Assembly: GCA_035235625.1 (NCBI GenBank)
Contig: CP141148.1
Span: 5,017,001 to 5,081,000, forward strand
Reading direction: 5' to 3'
DNA: 64,000 nucleotides
Origin: Saururus chinensis
Lineage: Eukaryota; Streptophyta; Magnoliopsida; Piperales; Saururaceae
Shown: in pieces, positions 46,501 to 57,578 of the stretch
Layout: the number at the start of each line of letters is the position of its first letter
Position numbering within the stretch: the stretch's first letter is position 1
Made by a program: the position numbers and the translations under genes
Notes under the pieces: model-generated
Told to the model about the DNA's origin: nothing
Databases searched by the model: none
What the model saw: the letters and a program-made list of their open reading frames with translations, nothing else

Positions 46501-46740
46501 CCATGGCACTCGTGTTTTTATGTGTGTTTGTTTGATCTCACACCCGGGTGTTTAGTCGGTATGTTTTGATGATTTAAAAGAAAGTTTAAGGTTGTGTGAT
46601 TTTAAATTGATGATGTGAGAAATATAAAATGTTTTCACAGGTTTCGATTTTCGTCAATTTTCACAAAATACAGCCGTTATATTGCAAAAAATTTTCATAA
46701 AATTTACTGGAAAATGGTTTGAAAAACCCGGGCTGTGACA
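43555..46740 (+). mobile_element. LTR C, solo-LTR-like, inserted in LTR B
   Basis: TGTAATGACCTGG at 43555 and CCGGGCTGTGACA at 46740, with perfect ATGAT target duplication (43550-43554, 46741-46745); 3186 bp. It is a diverged relative of B and A: GC-rich core at 44050-44900, GGTAGGGGGCTTTGAATTTG near 44907, GTTTGACGGATTAAGTTCCG near 45493, the palindrome TGAGTATGAAAATACTCA at 46180-46197, and CCGTTATATTGCAAAAAATT near 46674. Long frames at 43.9-44.8 kb are GC-rich artefacts. Confidence 0.9.
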
Positions 46741-48329
46741 ATGATCATAGCAATTTAGTCGTACGTGTGTTTTCAAGTAGCGCCTGATGATATTTGCTTT
46801 GGTCGTATGATGTTTGACCGTATGATGAAAACATTTAGATGGAAAATGGATGTTTAGTGTTTTAAATTATAAACTGTTTTATCAGGTTTTGATTTCGTCA
46901 TTTTTCCTTAGATTTACAGACGTTATATTGTAAAAATTTTCCGTGAATTTTAAGGAAAATGTGTAAAAAATCTCAGGCGTTACATCAAGTACTTCTCAGC
47001 CGTCGACCAACCTTTAGTTAGCCCACCCTTGACTTTCGGTCACACTTGCCACTTATTGTTGGCACACAAACTTATGTTACCCCTAGTGCACTGCCGTAGA
47101 TCGTGAATTTTTCCGCATAGACTTGTGTTACCCAGTTTTTCCATGATTACTTCCAACACTCTATAAACCTTATACGCTTGTGTGATAGATATGTGTATGT
47201 GTGTACGGGTAGATGTATGTGCAATGTACGGTAAGAGGTGACTGAGGGTTTGGTTTAGATTTGTTGTGGATTTGTAACCATATGATGGAAGACAGAAGAT
47301 ATAAGTTTGACGGGTAAAGATTGGAATGGATTGGAGCCTATGTTAGGGGTTTAGTAAGTAAGCAGATTTAAGGTTTGATGTTTTATGGGGGATTGTTTGA
47401 TAGTAAGAGTGCACAACATAATTGTGCAAGCATAACATAGATATTATGAAGTGAAAAGTAATAACAATAAGTGATGTATTAGTAAGAGGTTCATAATAGG
47501 AATGAGATTTGAGAGGCTTAATTTGAGGATTTTGAGTAAGATGATTTGGTCATAAGGTAGATGGCAGAGATAGTATGAATATGTTTATGGTGAGTTATGA
47601 ATATGAGATGGATGATTAAGTGAAGTATGTTACTTAATGAATGTTTCAGAACGGGCTTAGCTTCAAATTGATTAGTAGAAGATTGTAAGAATGAAAGTTA
47701 GTGGCATAATTGTACTCGCATAAATTACTTAATTTAAACTTGAATTATAAACAAAGCTAATATGGTAACATTGTAAGTTTGAGACCTAAGGGTTTCGACA
47801 AATTAAGTTTTGTATTTAAGCTAGCCAATAATGAGTCGACCAAGCATTTCTTATGTCTTATCATGGTATTTATCCTATGTGATATTGTTTGTGTACTATA
47901 TTTAAGCCCAGATGTCTAATGCTTTGTTGAGAGTGTTGTATATTTTTAAATTTTTTCTGTGCGCTATAATAAGCTCATATGTTCACTTTATTGACAACAT
48001 TTTATATTTCTACCCTTAGTCGGCACTGTATGGCACTGTATGATTCTGCCAAGAGTGGCACTATATGATTCTCGCCCTTAGTTGTCATTGTATGGCCCCT
48101 AGAGTGTGAGCGTTTGCATACTCAAGTAAGTAGTATCATGGATTTGCTCTTACTTATTTGATCATGTGCCCCATGAGCATAAGTGTGTCTTACCTTCAAA
48201 AAAGTCTATGACATCTAATCACTCCCCAGAGGTTAAGGTGATGCCCAAGTGGCATTCATGTTCATTTCAATGATGAAGCTTATTAATTGTAATGAACTTT
48301 TGTGGTTAAAAGTATGTGTACGACTATAT

Positions 48330-48560
48330 GAGTGAGTAAATAAGTGTCTGAGTAAGTTTGTAAGATTATGAGCAAGACTATAAGAGTAAGCATATGAGCA
48401 ATATTGTAAGTGTATATTTCAGAGCAAGACTGTAAGAGTAAGTATATGAGCAATATTGTAAGTGTATATATTTCAGAGCAAGACTATAAGAGTAAGAATT
48501 TGAGTAAGATGATATGAGTATGTTCGTAAGAATGTTCTGAGTAAGATTGTAAGTGTAAGA
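48330..48560 (+). repeat. Tandem repeat in LTR A
   Basis: Units of about 50 bp around GAGCAAGACTGTAAGAGTAA and ATATGAGCAATATTGTAAGT, three to four copies with drift. Confidence 0.7.
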
Positions 48561-49249
48561 GAGATAATATGGAATATGTTGTGCATGATTGTTATATCTG
48601 ATGCGTGTATATGTTTTTATGCTTCATGTTTGAGTTGCATGAATGCATCTAAGTATAGACTTACAGAGTTCACTATTTTAGATTTCTCCTACTAAGTATT
48701 TTCCTATTGAGTATAAAAATACTAATTTTTTATTTTTTATCCCCCATGTTTGTGAGGCTTTTGTAAGTTTGTGATGGAGAGTTCCTAGAGATGGATGTTA
48801 GTTTCTGTGGTGGATTGATTTCCATTGACTTAGGTATACCCTTGGCTCTCTGCAAGTCTTTATTATTTTTTTCACAATCATTATATATTGGGTGAGATGA
48901 AAATTAAGGTATTTATACTGTCTAGACTTGTATTTTGGATCATACAATGAACTTTTTATAAGACCTGTACTCAGGGATGTCTCAGAGATATTTGTATTTA
49001 ATGCCCATGATCATGATAATTTATTTCATACATTTATTTTTTAGTAGTGCCTGATAATGTTTGATTTGATCGTACATTGTTTGATTGAAAAGAAAATTTT
49101 GTATGGAAAAAATTGATGTTTGATGTTTTAAATTATAAATTTTTTTCACAAGTTTCATATTTCATCTTTTTTTCCTGATTTACAGATGTTATATTGTAAA
49201 AAAAATTGTAAATTTTTAAGAAAATATGTTGAAAATCTTGGGCGTTACT

Positions 49250-50735
49250 AGAAGCTTACTTATCTTGACCCAAGAAAAGGAGAGGCTCCAACCACCATGA
49301 CCATGATCGCAAGAGAGCAGGGTAAGTAGTTAAATTTCTAAATTAATATTCAAATTAACCGGATTTTAAAAGATTATTCTTGGGCTTTGCCCACAACTCT
49401 TTCAAAAAGCAATCCTAAATGACACCTTTTAATTTGAAAAGAGATATTATGTGCTATTTTGAAAAGATATTATGTCTTTTGAATAGAGTTTCTTTTTATG
49501 TTTTGGGTCTTCATACTCTATGGATAGTTATTTAGTACAAAGCCTAAAAGCTATCAATTCACTAGGTCATTATTTGGTATAAAGGCCAAAAGTTATTGAT
49601 TATAGATGTGTGCCACACTTGGCTCTGGCGCATACATGATTTGAAATATCATAGAAAAGTCTCTTCTCTTTTAGCTTATATTGCCCTATGATTACAAGAG
49701 TAAGCTATTAAGTATCACAACTATATGAAATAATGATTTATTGAATTCTATTAATGAATGATTTATTGATTATATGAATGAAAGATTTATCTGATTTTGT
49801 GAATGAATGATTTATCAAATTATACAAATTTGATATTTATCTTATTACAAGAATGATCTCTCTAATTATATTAGTCATTAAGTAGAACTACGTTTAGATC
49901 CAATCTTATTAAAATAACATTAAAGATGTTATCCAATAAGTATATAGGTAACTTGCATTACAACAATGTTGGCCTAATCTAATTAATAATAAATTATTAT
50001 TTTATTCTAATTAGAGTGTGCAATAATAGTGTTGAGGTGCTAGAAGATTATTACAGCTCTCATAGACAAATGGGGATCCTAGTGGAATAAAAGAAAAAAC
50101 ATTGTTGCTGTATTTTTGAACCCCAGGTCGATTTCACTCTTTAATTTGAGGCACCGGAGGGCCCGAGCATTACACAAGACCAATTGAAATTCCCCCCCCC
50201 CCCCGCGCCCCCCCATTTTACATGCACTGCAAGTATTCATATGAAGGAGCACAATGCATTAGGCCGAAAATTTTATTCCGTAGCATATGCATATAATGTT
50301 GCTTTTGCATGTATAATATGCACCTCTAACAATAGTAGCATGGATCTTATGATTTTGTATTAATAGTAAAATTAATTCTATTTTTTCCTTTATAGTATTA
50401 ACCTCTCGTATCTCTTCTATCATCTTTCCTATTAATAGTAGAATTGATTTTACCATTTATGCCTTAACATTATTCACCTTTAATAATAATAAAATTGAGT
50501 ATATAGTTTTTGAGTAAACTGGATTTTACTTATTTTTGTTTGTATAACATTTACCTATAACAATAATAGTATCCATTATATGATTTTGTATCAATATAAA
50601 AATTGATAAACTTCTCCTTCTCAACTCTTCCTCCTCCACGGTCGCCTCCTCCTCCTTTTCTACGATATAGGGTTTTCCTAACTCTTCTAATAATTGAATT
50701 AATGATAAGAGCATATTGCTTACTAAATTGTTTAC
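49250..50735. other. Gene-free stretch
   Basis: No gene recognised. Bases 49260-49320 are open in one frame (LDPRKGEAPTTMTMIAREQ) and end at GGTAAGTAG, which could be a donor splice site; with no neighbouring exon this is not called. The rest is AT-rich. Confidence 0.35.
50192..50214 (+). repeat. Poly-C tract
   Basis: Thirteen C, GCG, then a further C run. Such tracts are unstable and prone to sequencing or assembly error. Confidence 0.8.
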
Positions 50736-50737
50736 TA

Positions 50738-51477
50738 CTCCTTCTATCCGACATAATAGTCCTATTTGGTTTTTCAAAATGAATTAAAATATGAGACTAT
50801 TAATATGGGACAACTAGAATATATGGTTGTGTGGACCTAGAAATTGAAATATAGGCTATGCAGGAATACCGTGACATCAACCTAGGTATATTAAGTTTCC
50901 CTAATCTTTGATAAAATTGTGTTTAACAATTAAATTTATAATAAATACCTTGTACATTGATAAATATCATATTTCTAGCAACATTATTGGCTACAACAAC
51001 TCCCTTTTTACTTTTAAAACTATTACATGTTCATTTCAAGACCCATAACTTGTGTTTCACATTTATATTAGTATTATTCCTCCATGTTCATTGGATATTA
51101 TGTGGAAACTTAAAATGATACACCCTCCGTTTGATATTAATAACTACATTTTAAAAAATAGTGATTTTTATTAAAACTATTACATGTTCATTTCAAGACC
51201 CATAACTTGTGTTTCACATTTATATTAGTATTATTCCTCCATGTTCATTGGATATTATGTGGAAACTTAAAATGATATGTCCTCCGTTTGATATCAATAG
51301 CTACATTTTAAAAAATAGTAATTTTTATTAAATAGTAAAATCTATACATGAAAAGAGAGAAAATAAGCTTACGATATTTTTATTTGAGTATTAAACTATT
51401 TAAATTGAATAAAAGGAAGCTATTAATATGGAACAATTTTTTTGCTAAATAAAACTATTAATCTAAGATAAAGAGAG
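50738..51477. mobile_element. Stowaway/mariner-like non-autonomous element
   Basis: Terminal inverted repeats CTCCTTCTATCCGACATAAT (left) and, inverted, CTCTCTTTATCTTAGATTAA (right) continue as related sequence for about 45 bp, with TA at both edges (50736-50737, 51478-51479). Consistent with Tc1/mariner-derived MITEs, although it is long (740 bp) and contains a tandem duplication. No transposase seen. Confidence 0.5.
51016..51329 (+). repeat. 157-bp tandem duplication, two copies
   Basis: 51016-51172 and 51173-51329 are nearly identical (AAAACTATTACATGTTCATT at the start of each), differing at a few sites such as ATACACCCTCC/ATATGTCCTCC. Confidence 0.9.
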
Positions 51478-51479
51478 TA

Positions 51480-53676
51480 CTCTATTATTAAACTGGGCAC
51501 GTAGGTAAAAATAGTTTCATTTGATATGTGGGCACATGGGCTTTGATGGAAAGCCTCCTAAGCCCAACTAGCGCGTCACGTTTTCCAGTAAAAGCTTGGC
51601 CATGGGCCATACTGTAGGAGACCATTGTTGAAATAGTCAGTCCGCCAAGTAAGAAGTATTCGTTGTGGTGTAACTCAGGTGAATGGCTTGATTTTACGTT
51701 TTTTGGAACATGATTGTACAATGGATTTCCATAGAATAACTCTCCTCCTGAGCCCAGCTATAATTTATAGAAGTTTTTTTAATATTCCCATCTATCATAA
51801 GAAATGCCTAGGATGACACTGTACACATTAGCAATAATATCAAAACTAATATGCATCTCATAGATGAACGGTCCCTAGGCTTTCCTTACGCTTACGCTGG
51901 GCTCATAAATAAGTGAAGAGCATTAAAAACTCTTTCCAACCAGTCAGTTTTCTTTCTCTTTCACCAATTCACACAGCTAAAATTATCTCGAAGGGAATTG
52001 TCATCACAGGTCTGGGCTAGAAGTTATTCGATAAGACACACGATCAGAAGCTGCATTTGGTACCTTTGTGCACCAAGGAGAACTTACCGGAAAAGCTAGT
52101 GACCTACCACCCACCATATTCAGCACACATCAACTTTGAGGCCGGCCAGTGGACCACTCTTGGCATCTAAGCCACATGCAAATGGCCCCAAGGGCACATG
52201 AACATGAAGAACACTTTCAAGTAGGAACCAAGGCACAAGACATAAAGAGAGCTCTGCTAGCTAGCTTTTGATCAAGAGATAAGATCAGAGAGACAAAAGA
52301 AGGAAAAAGGTTGAAGCCACCCCACCACCCCAGTGATGATAACTCCACTGCAGCTTACATGGGTCGCCCCTCACTCTGTACACATTTGCAGCTTAGGACA
52401 GTGATGGTTTGGAGCTTGGCACCAAGTTCACCAATTTTACAGAAATGGGATGCTTGAACCAGGTTGGGTCGACAAGTGGACCCGGATTGGAGGAGAAGCG
52501 TGAGGAGGACAACTCCACCCGCCTTCCACGTTGCCTTTTGTCTTAAGATAAGCCGGGTCGACGGTGACAGAAAGCGAGAGAGGCGTAAGACCAAAGCCGG
52601 CCTGGTCCGGATTTTCGTTAAGGATTTGACAAGGCAAGCAGACTTTCTTGGCATAAAAGGGTGTGATTAGGTGGTAATTTCTAACCACTTTTGGTAATGT
52701 TATATTTTTTTTTTACGAATTAAAAGTAAAAATAAATAAATAAAAGTAAGCTTTATCCGGTCTAAGTGAAAGTCATTCATTTTAGGTCACATAATGTCTT
52801 AGGGTTTTGGAGTGAATTAGAACTAGACACGTCTTAGCTAAGACAATTTTTATCAAATGATATAATATATTGAATCAGTTCTACTTCTACCACTACTCAT
52901 GATAACGAGGGAAGCCTGCCTTGTCTATGCTCTCCGTTTATCATGAGCCTAACATAAAGAATGTCTATCATTGGTGAGATCAATGTCACACATACTATCG
53001 CTAACGTGTAGTGTGTGTATTGTTGATCTCATAAATGAACACTGAGGCTAACATGTGCTGCCTTGTGCGCCTTCAAACTTAAATATCGATGACCCTTAAG
53101 TGTTCCTCACACTAGGCTCATAGTAAGTGAGAAGGAATGCTTTTGATAATGAGTCATTTCTATCTTTGATACTTAATTCAAATTCAAATATCAAATTTTG
53201 TTGTAGCAACATTTTTTTCATCAATTAGAAATATTTCACCCTTTTGTTAATTATAATAAATAAAAATTACATTATAACATAGAGAAAACACCAATGCATG
53301 GTAGCATATAGTAGTTTCTTCGTGCCCCAAAGTTGTGTGGATCAAAGACATTGACAAAGCACGAGGGCTGGGGAGGACTAGTAGGTAAGCTTGCAAGCCG
53401 ATTGATTGATGAGCGTGAAAGGAAATATTCCTTATTTTGAAGGTTTCCTTACACACACAAACACATTCTTTGATCTTTGTATAGAATAACACTACAAATC
53501 AAATGAATTATTGGTACATATTCATTCATTAAACTGCAAACAATAATATAGAGAACCTTAATTGGCAAACTAATTTTCAATTCAAAAGATACTAAAAAAA
53601 ATTATTTCTTAGACCTTCTAATTACTTACTTGCCATCGCATGGGCTTAACACCCATGAGAGTACCCGTTGCCTTCT
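51480..53676. other. Intergenic DNA with a possible gene relic at about 51950-52270
   Basis: No complete gene. Bases 52021-52170 are open in one frame (KLFDKTHDQKLHLVPLCTKE onward) and nearly open in another; I do not recognise either product. The first 41 nt of this relic (52024-52064) recur at 61886-61926. Minus-strand frames at 52355-52690 look random. The rest is AT-rich. Confidence 0.35.
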
Positions 53677-53800
53677 TGTCATGCCCCGCATAGTGAGAAG
53701 GAGGCGACAAACATGCCAAAGGGCGAAGGCACCTACAACACATGCATACATATATATAAATAAATGCTTTACATACTACTTTATAGTATTTTAATTAATT
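53677..53800 (-). repeat. LTR end fragment
   Basis: TGTCATGCCCCGCATAGTGA at 53677, followed by GGAGGCGACAAAC, matches the end of LTR F (TGTCATGCCTGGGCAC, then GGGGGCGACAAAA). The other end is not found before the UGT-3 block. Confidence 0.45.
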
Positions 53801-53997
53801 AAAATTTTAATTAAAAATTTAGACAAACCCTTGGGTTCATGGTTGGGACTTAGAAAGGGTTGAAGAAATATTGAAGAAAAAGAGGGGCATTTTATGAGAA
53901 AGGGCAATAATAATCAAGTATTTCCCCAAGCAAAAAAGGGCCACCGCCAGGACAAAAGAGAAAAAGACTGTGGCAGCCAAGGCCTGAGACAGAGCAA

Positions 53998-54017
53998 GCA
54001 GCAGCAGCAGCAGCAGC
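53998..54017 (+). repeat. (GCA)n microsatellite
   Basis: Six to seven GCA units, 17 bp upstream of the left edge of the UGT-3 duplication block. Confidence 0.85.
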
Positions 54018-54159
54018 CAGCAGGCAAGCTCTGTGTCTCCTCCGCTCCCACACCCTTATACAAAAATACTATTATAATAAAAACGCGTTTATTTTCCCCC
54101 TTCAAAAAATATTTAGAGCTTCAACGCTCCATAAAGAAAAGGCGACGTTCTTAGAGTTT

Positions 54160-54178
54160 TGACGTACAATTAACGTCA
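54160..54178 (+). promoter_or_regulatory. as-1-like TGACGT/ACGTCA pair upstream of UGT-3
   Basis: TGACGT (54160-54165) and ACGTCA (54173-54178), identical in spacing to the pair upstream of UGT-2, about 345 bp before the UGT-3 ATG. Confidence 0.5.
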
Positions 54179-54520
54179 CTTCAGCATTTACAAGAAATTC
54201 GTAAAGCCGGTTTCTTCAACAACTGGTTGTTCTTCTCATTTTTCAAAGCAGAGAAACGCGAGGTCTTAAGTCCTGTCTATTTATCTGTGACGAAGAAGCC
54301 TCTCTTTTTTCTATCATATTCTCTCTCGGTCTCGTCTCTGAAGAAGTGAGTTTTTGTCTTTCTGGGTTGTATTTCAAACAGGAAAAAAAGGGATTCTTAG
54401 ATTCGGTTTCTTGGGTGGATCTATTCTGAGAAGGGAAAGATTGAGTTGGGTTGTTTGTAATTAAACAACGCACTCAGGCCAGGGGGTGTTCACCAGGTAT
54501 TTTTCAGTTGGAGTATAACA

Positions 54521-55971
54521 ATGGGTTCATCAGCTCAACAGCTTCATGTCTTCTTATTCCCATTCATGGCGCATGGCCACATGATACCCATTATAGACCT
54601 GGCCAAAGTCTTTGCTTCTCGAGGTGTCAAGGCCACCATCATCCTCACCCCCCTCAACGCCTCCATCTCGGAGAACTCCATCAATCAGTTCAGCAAGGCC
54701 GGCTACTCCATCCAGATTCAGCTCCTCAACTTCCCAAGCCCTGCCAGAACCGGATTGCAGGAGGGAGTCGAGACAACGGACTTCGTCACCTCTCAGGAAG
54801 ACAGCGATATGTTCTTGCAGCCCTTCCACTTCTAGAGCAGCCTTTCCATGACCTTGTCCAAGAGCTTCTGCCGGACTGCATCTTCTCAGACATGTTCTTG
54901 CCATGGACAGCCAACGTCGCCCACAGCTTTGGCATCCCTCGCCTGTTCGTCAATGGATTTAACTATTTTTCTCTCTGTGCCTTAAATTCTATTGCGAAAT
55001 TCAAGCCAGAGAAGAATATGGAGTCAGACACAGAGCCCTTCATTGTCCCGGGCCTTCCTGACCCCGTCGTCCTAACAAGAGCCCAGATGCCTGATGTGAT
55101 CGGGAACTCAGCCGTCATGGCCAAGTTAATGGAGAAAATTTTTGAAGCGGAGAGCAAGACGCATGGGATGATCATTAATAGCTTTGTGGAGCTGGAACCG
55201 GCCTATGTGGAGCAATTAACCAAGGTGTCAGGAAAGAAGTCATGGCATGTTGGCCCTTTGTCTCTCTGCATCAAAGGTGACGCAGAGATGATGAGTGGAA
55301 GAGCGAAGAAGTCTTCAATCAACCCTGAAGATTGCTTGAGCTGGCTAAGTAAGAAGGAGACAAGCTCGGTATTGTATGTTTGCTTTGGGAGTTTGTGCAA
55401 GTTTATGGCTTCACAGCTTGTTGAAACAGCAGCAGCTCTTGAATCATCTGGGGTCTCATTCATATGGGTGGTGAAGAGCAGTGAAGTCCTACCTGAGGGA
55501 TTTGAAGAAAGAACAGAAGGGAAGGGATTAGTAATTAAGGGATGGGCTCCTCAGCTCCTGATACTCGGCCATCCTGCTGTGGGAGGATTTGTGACCCACT
55601 GTGGCTGGAATACTGCACTGGAGGGAATTAGCTCAGGCCTGCCGATGATCACTTGGCCGGCATTTGCAGAGCATTTTTTTAATGAGATGCTGATTACGCA
55701 GGTGTTGAGGGTGGGAGTTGGGGTTGGAGTGAGGAGGTGGAACAAGTGGGAAGAAGTGATTAAGGCAGAGTTGGTGAAGAGCGAGGCAATTGAACAGGCT
55801 ATAAGCAGAATTATGGGAGATGGCGAGGAGGCTGTAGAGATGAGGAGGAGAGCCAAGGAGCTGGGAGAGATGGCCAGGAAGGCCGTTGAGGAGGGTGGCT
55901 CATCTTACTTGGATGTTGGTTGCTTGATTGAGGAGCTGAAGACCATCAGCTGCAACAAGGTGGCCGGATGA
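54521..55971 (+). pseudogene. UGT-3: frameshifted UGT73 duplicate of UGT-2
   Basis: Begins like UGT-2 (MGSSAQQLHVF, His20 present) but a single-base deletion at about 54813-54818 (TTCTTTGCTG became TTCTTGCAG) ends that frame after 104 codons at 54835. The remaining codons (Ala101 to the end, 55971) are open and near-identical to UGT-2, including Asp124 and the PSPG box (55543-55674). An alternative upstream frame is open from 54451 and runs through the deletion into the UGT frame, giving a 506-aa frame whose first ~125 residues are out-of-frame translation and lack the catalytic His. The last PSPG residue is His (CAT at 55672-55674) where UGT-1 and UGT-2 have Gln; CGWNT replaces CGWNS. Most likely a recent pseudogene; a sequencing error at the deletion is the main alternative. 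Confidence 0.9.
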
Positions 55972-56799
55972 GCCACATGTGGTGCAAGCGAAAAACTGCA
56001 AGTCTGCAACTTTGTTTCCTTGTTCATTGGAAAAGAAAAAGATAAAAAGTATAACATTCCTTCTTTGCATATCTTCACGAGACATTGGCCATGCCCTCTT
56101 AATTTTGTTACTATGCGGACTAGACGTGGTGAAGCAACAAGATGAAGGTCAATAATTTAAAAAATTTAGGATTAGGTCTTTGACTCACGGTCTGTTTGTT
56201 TACTTTAATCAGATCTTAGCTGATTAAGTATTTATAAGTAAGGTAAAAGCCGCTGTTTGTTTTGAACTTATCTCTGAGCTGATTAAATTGAAAAATAAGC
56301 TCACGTTATTTATTTTGTCCACGAAATAAGATGAGTTTTGCCGGCTGATTTGCTGAAAATCCCCTCTTCCATCCTTCGCCTACCATATTCCATGCTGAAG
56401 CCCTCTCTCATTTCTACCTTTATAGTTGAAGCCTCCTGCAAATCATCCATGGACGAACCTGGCTTTCCCCCTCGTCATCTCCGTCATTGTCCCATCTCCC
56501 CAACGAATCGTTGTTCCTGCCAATTGAAGAACTGCATGAAGGAGTACAGTCTAGCTCCTCTTTCCACACTGGATTCACCGCCATTTCGGAAAGCCGTCGC
56601 TCACTGTAGACAGTTCCGGGAACCTCTCTGCAGGACACGGGGAAATCGAAGGCGAAAACTGGAGAGGGTATTTTTCTGTCCAACCCCGACTGCCCAACCA
56701 TCTCTGAAGCCCTTTCCACGGCGTCGCCTTGCACCTTCGACTTTGTGCACTGCCTGATTCTTCCCGGATTCGTCTCGATTGTTCATCCAGCATCTCCAT

Positions 56800-57578
56800 A
56801 TATTGTATAGAAAGGCAATGTTTTGCCAGAGACGACCGGAGATTCATCTTTTTGCTGCCAGATTCAAGGAACAAAGTGGTGACACTTCTGGTGCACGTGC
56901 TGAGTATCAGCTTTTGCATACTGAGCTATCTCCTGGTTTACTGGAAGCTCTAATAAAGCATGCGAATATGAAAAACCGAATGGTAAGGCCACTTGTGTAC
57001 CTAGTTTTTTTTTGGTGGAAAGTTTGTCTAATTTACTTGATTTGGTTCTTATTATCGTTGCGCAGGGGGAAAAGGAGGCTGCTTGTTCATTATATGAGGA
57101 TGCTATTGCCATTGAACGGCAAAAAGAAGGATCCCTGATCTTGCCTAGTCTCTATGTCCAGTATTCTAGGTTTCTCTTTCTGGTAAGTCTTAGCAGTCAA
57201 CTGCTATTTGGTTTGGTGGTTGAGTTGAAGTTTATGCTGTAAATTTTGTTAGAACTTCATTATTCTCCTAATTAAAATATAAAATTGCTCCATTCAACTT
57301 ATTTATTTACTTATTCTTAGGTGCTGCAAATTGCACCTGGATGTGAGTAGCATTTTGCGGTTAACACAATCTACATTAGCTTATAAAAAAATTAATACGT
57401 TGCATTTCAATACAAAAATTTTGAGTGTTTATTCTATACAATTTTTGTTTGTTGGTGCAGTTATCTTTTTTTTGTAGCGTTGGGCTGTCTGTTTTAGGTT
57501 GCTAGAAATGTTGATAAGGCCAAAGAAGTTTTAGATGGGGCCCTTGAGCATGTTCAGTTATCAAAGCCATTGCTGGAG
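56800..57578 (+). pseudogene. PRP39: Captured PRP39 (pre-mRNA-processing factor 39) exons
   Basis: Three consecutive exons with intact GT-AG borders: about 56800-56982 ([20 protein letters not shown] through [11 protein letters not shown]), 57066-57182 ([20 protein letters not shown] through YVQYSRFLFL) and 57498-57578 (VARNVDKAKEVLDGALEHVQ then LSKPLLE). PRP39 is a U1 snRNP-associated HAT-repeat protein acting in 5' splice-site recognition in the nucleus. Only about 120 aa of the HAT-repeat region are present; no start, N-terminal part or C-terminal half is visible, so this is a fragment. The codons are undisrupted, suggesting recent capture. Bases 56338-56757 upstream hold a 139-codon frame with no recognisable domain. 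Confidence 0.8.

Larger units (their letters stand above)
38722..46984 (+). mobile_element. LTR B, solo-LTR-like, inserted in LTR A
   Basis: TGTAAGGTCCC at 38722 and CAGGCGTTACA at 46984, with perfect TCAAG target duplication (38717-38721, 46985-46989). About 5.07 kb without the nested LTR C. The GC-rich core (about 38930-40400) has many spurious open frames, followed by tandem repeats (41.0-43.1 kb), the palindrome TGAGTATGAAAATACTCA (43262-43279) and CGTTATATTGTAAAAATTTT near 46920. No pol domain inside. Confidence 0.9.
37911..49249 (+). mobile_element. LTR A, outermost of a three-level nest
   Basis: Visible parts are 37911-38721 and 46985 to about 49249; everything between is LTR B. The rejoined sequence matches LTR D (61927-64000) across the insertion point (GGCAAGTCAAG then TACTTCTCAGCC). 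It contains GTTTCGACAAATTAAGTT, CCCCATGAGCATAAGTGTG, the palindrome relic TGAGTATAAAAATACTAA (48708-48725) and GATGTTATATTGTAAA near 49187, and ends GGGCGTTAC at about 49249 with the final CA mutated. Relative to D about 400 bp are missing near 47160. The left boundary is uncertain. Confidence 0.75.

Noticed and set aside
49258-49322. Short exon-like segment ending at a possible splice donor
   Set aside because: Only about 60 bp, with no second exon or recognisable protein.
52355-52690. Minus-strand frames of 99 and 83 codons
   Set aside because: No domain, overlapping frames, no splice or promoter context.
56338-56919. Frames of 104-139 codons on both strands near the left end of the Pack-type element
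   Set aside because: No recognisable domain; possibly 5' UTR or promoter of a captured gene.
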